Notes under the pieces: generated by a model
What the model saw: only the letters and a program-made list of their open reading frames with translations
Database searches by the model: none
What the model was told of the DNA's origin: nothing
Program-made: the position numbers and the translations under genes
Assembly (NCBI GenBank): GCA_013399115.1
Contig: VXAA01005665.1
Coordinates: 892,167 to 956,166, forward strand
Reading direction: 5' to 3'
Length of the DNA stretch: 64,000 nucleotides
Source: Anseranas semipalmata
Lineage: Eukaryota; Chordata; Aves; Anseriformes; Anseranatidae
Part shown: positions 62,175 through 64,000 of the stretch, in pieces
Position numbering within the stretch: the stretch's first letter is position 1
Layout of the letters: each line of letters opens with the position of its first letter

Positions 62175-62329
62175 GCTTCTGAATGTTTTTTGTCTTGATA
62201 TAGCATCTCAGTTCAGGTCTGTCTCTAGCACACACATACTTCCTCTTAATCTCTTTCCAATTATTTGCAATTACAATAAACTTAAGGCATGGCATATAAT
62301 GTAGAATAATAATCAATCTTTCTTTTCAG
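62175..62329. other. short spacer between LTR and microexon candidate
   Basis: 155 bp of AT-rich DNA. Its last 20 bp form a CAATCTTTCTTTTCAG splice-acceptor-like tract. Confidence 0.5.
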
Positions 62330-62344
62330 CTACCAGTTATCAAG
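62330..62344 (+). CDS. candidate 15-nt microexon
   Basis: Seen: AATCTTTCTTTTCAG|CTACCAGTTATCAAG|GTAAGTTG. The acceptor has an unbroken pyrimidine tract and the donor matches consensus at all six intron positions. Fifteen nt is a multiple of three, and all three reading phases are open across it (phase 0 gives LPVIK). Known: vertebrate microexons of 3-27 nt are commonly frame-preserving and neuron-enriched. A TGC-containing splicing-enhancer site near the acceptor, common for such exons, is not obvious; the nearest lies about 65 nt upstream. No host gene can be named. Fifteen nt is too short to judge by sequence alone. Confidence 0.3.
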
Positions 62345-64000
62345 GTAAGTTGTTTCAGTTTTCTAAAATACTAGAAATTAGACACAATCATTATTGCTCT
62401 TATAATTTACACGCTATTTTAAAGGAAACTCAGGATGTAGGACATAATATATTGATTATTTAGACAGTGTATCAGAGCTACCCTAACCTGTAATTCTCTG
62501 ACCTAGCCACCTTAAAATTTAAGCATGAAAATAATGGAAATTCTGGTCCAGAGTTTAAAGTTAATAAATAAGCTTTTGATTACCAAGATCTGTAAATGTG
62601 TATGTTAGGTTGTTACCCCAAACTGCAATTGAGATTTTGGGTCTGACCCTTCTGGCTTTGAGAGATGAGGTTCGTACAAGCTAGTCTATTGGGATGTAAA
62701 ATGTGTGGAACAGAACAAAAGTGGCATTTGAACAGAGAAAAATCTTAATTGTTTTGGACAAATGAGATGTTTTAGTTTGACCCAATATTGTTTCTTAAAC
62801 TTTACATATTTTTAATAAACTCTGTTTTTTTTAGTTCAGTCCTTAAGCAAAATATATATGGTTCTGACTTCTGCTAATACTTCTTACAAGTTTATGGTAT
62901 GGGAAGTTGTAGTACACTAATAATATATTCTTCTAAGTAATGGGAATTAAACTGAAGTCATGGTTGCTACAGCCCATTTTTGGTGATGCATATATCCAAG
63001 ATGTTTTTATTTTTTTATTTTTTTATGTACTTTTACTATTCTTTTGATTTAGTCATTGACATTGGTTTTCCAGTCAGTAGTGTGAATTAAGGACATTTTT
63101 CTCTGTTTCTAGTTGTATATAATTATTATTTTGTTTCAAGGCATGATTTGAAAATCAACCACGCATGCAAAAAAAGCTTGTGCTGTTGTTTATCTTGGCT
63201 GTAGAGGACAGATAAGTACATCTGCATCTGAGCTTTCAAAAACTGTCAGAAAATCGTTTTCTAAAAGAATTACTTTTGTTAGTGCTTAAATTTAGAGTGT
63301 GGAAAATAAGATTTTGTCATTGCATGTGTTTTGTAATACTATATTCATGAAGTGCTCAGCATACTTTAATCATCTTGATCACATTAAAATAAATACAGTC
63401 AACTAATGTGTAGTCAGCTACTTTGTGAGTAACATTGCTGATATAACACAATTTTCCTCATTGTTTGCTTTAACGATTCTAGTGTTTCTGTGATTCAGAG
63501 AATAGGAGTGGGACTATATTTGGGTCAAAAGACATTTTTTCTGTCCCCATAAGCATCTGTCCAGACCTCATACAAATATGACACCTCCAAAAATATAGCA
63601 TCTGGATGGGTAAGTTTGAACACTGATAACTAAAGAGCTTGAGCTAAATATTTTCAAAGTGCAGCGTGCACAGTCACATCAATTTAGCAGGCAGCTAAAC
63701 CTGCTAGGTTGTGCTAGAGGCAGCGATACAGCAAACATATTTCAGTTATATTTTTTATGAAGTTATAAACTGTATTTTTATTAAGTTATGTTGATTACTG
63801 GAGGAATCTCTCTGCAACTGTAGGAAACTCTGTGGGGACCTAAGTAGAATATGTTTACTAAAGAAGATGCATAAAGAAGAAAAACTACTTTGTTTGTTTG
63901 CTCTGTCTTCACTGTGGGGAGATGCAAGCCGGATACCTGGAGTAGATTCACTCAGCTGATGGTAATACAGCTACAGAAGTAGGGCTATGTGTGCCTCTTG
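62345..64000. other. AT-rich noncoding DNA to window end
   Basis: No gene is firmly supported. T-rich repeats lie at 63009-63026. The segment 63565-63609 is a weak 45-nt exon candidate on the plus strand, with 15 open codons and a good TGG|GTAAGT donor; it is listed in the findings. Confidence 0.45.

Noticed and set aside
1..64000. CRISPR arrays, bacterial operons, telomeric repeats, rRNA genes
   Set aside because: No regularly spaced direct repeats, no TTAGGG arrays and no rRNA-like sequence were seen.

Overview
The window looks like nuclear DNA from a bird, most likely a macrochromosome intron or gene desert. Two pieces of evidence support this. First, a CR1 retrotransposon 3' end sits at 24545-24613, with the GGTTGGACTAGGTGATCTTGG core and the tandem ATTCTGTG tail typical of avian CR1. 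Second, an ERVL-type long terminal repeat of the avian kind ends at 62174. The base composition is AT-rich throughout, apart from a few short GC-rich patches. Repeats are sparse, which is normal for birds and unlike mammals, where Alu or L1 copies would be expected. I recognise no bacterial or viral genome features, no operons, no rRNA or tRNA genes and no CRISPR arrays.

No protein-coding gene can be named. Uninterrupted reading frames reach at most about 160 codons. The longest lie in the LTR repeat or in GC-rich patches where stop codons are rare. I therefore searched for exon-sized open segments bounded by splice signals. The best candidates are: a 169-nt exon on the minus strand (49858-50026); a 69-nt phase 0-0 exon on the plus strand (34955-35023); a 15-nt microexon with near-consensus splice sites (62330-62344); an intron-like 111-nt stretch at 50670-50780; and weaker ones at 16683-16771 (+), 18368-18650 (-), 1663-1906 (-) and 63565-63609 (+). 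None matches a protein I know. By chance some such coincidences are expected in 64 kb, partly because the donor motifs GTAAGT and GTGAGT themselves contain stop codons.

Layout: 1-24544 is AT-rich noncoding DNA with homopolymers, palindromes, GC-rich patches (about 5735-5905 and 17091-17190) and a 168-bp pyrimidine tract ending in a splice-acceptor-like site (14225-14392). 24545-24613 is CR1. 24614-37028 is again AT-rich and holds a perfect 19-bp inverted repeat (31477-31522). 37029-37143 is a T/G low-complexity tract, followed by a GC-rich island of about 0.7 kb (37320-38016) with two back-to-back minus-strand frames overlapping as TAATG. 41905-42560 is moderately GC-rich. 43002-43098 is a (CTTTTT)16 microsatellite. 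47574-48560 looks like conserved regulatory DNA, with homeodomain-core and CpG-bearing sequence. 49858-50790 carries the densest splice signals. 61540-62174 is the LTR, and the microexon candidate lies 155 bp beyond it.

No undescribed multi-gene system is visible. The items most worth checking are the perfect hairpin, the microexon, the 169-nt minus-strand exon and the putative conserved element at 47.6-48.1 kb.
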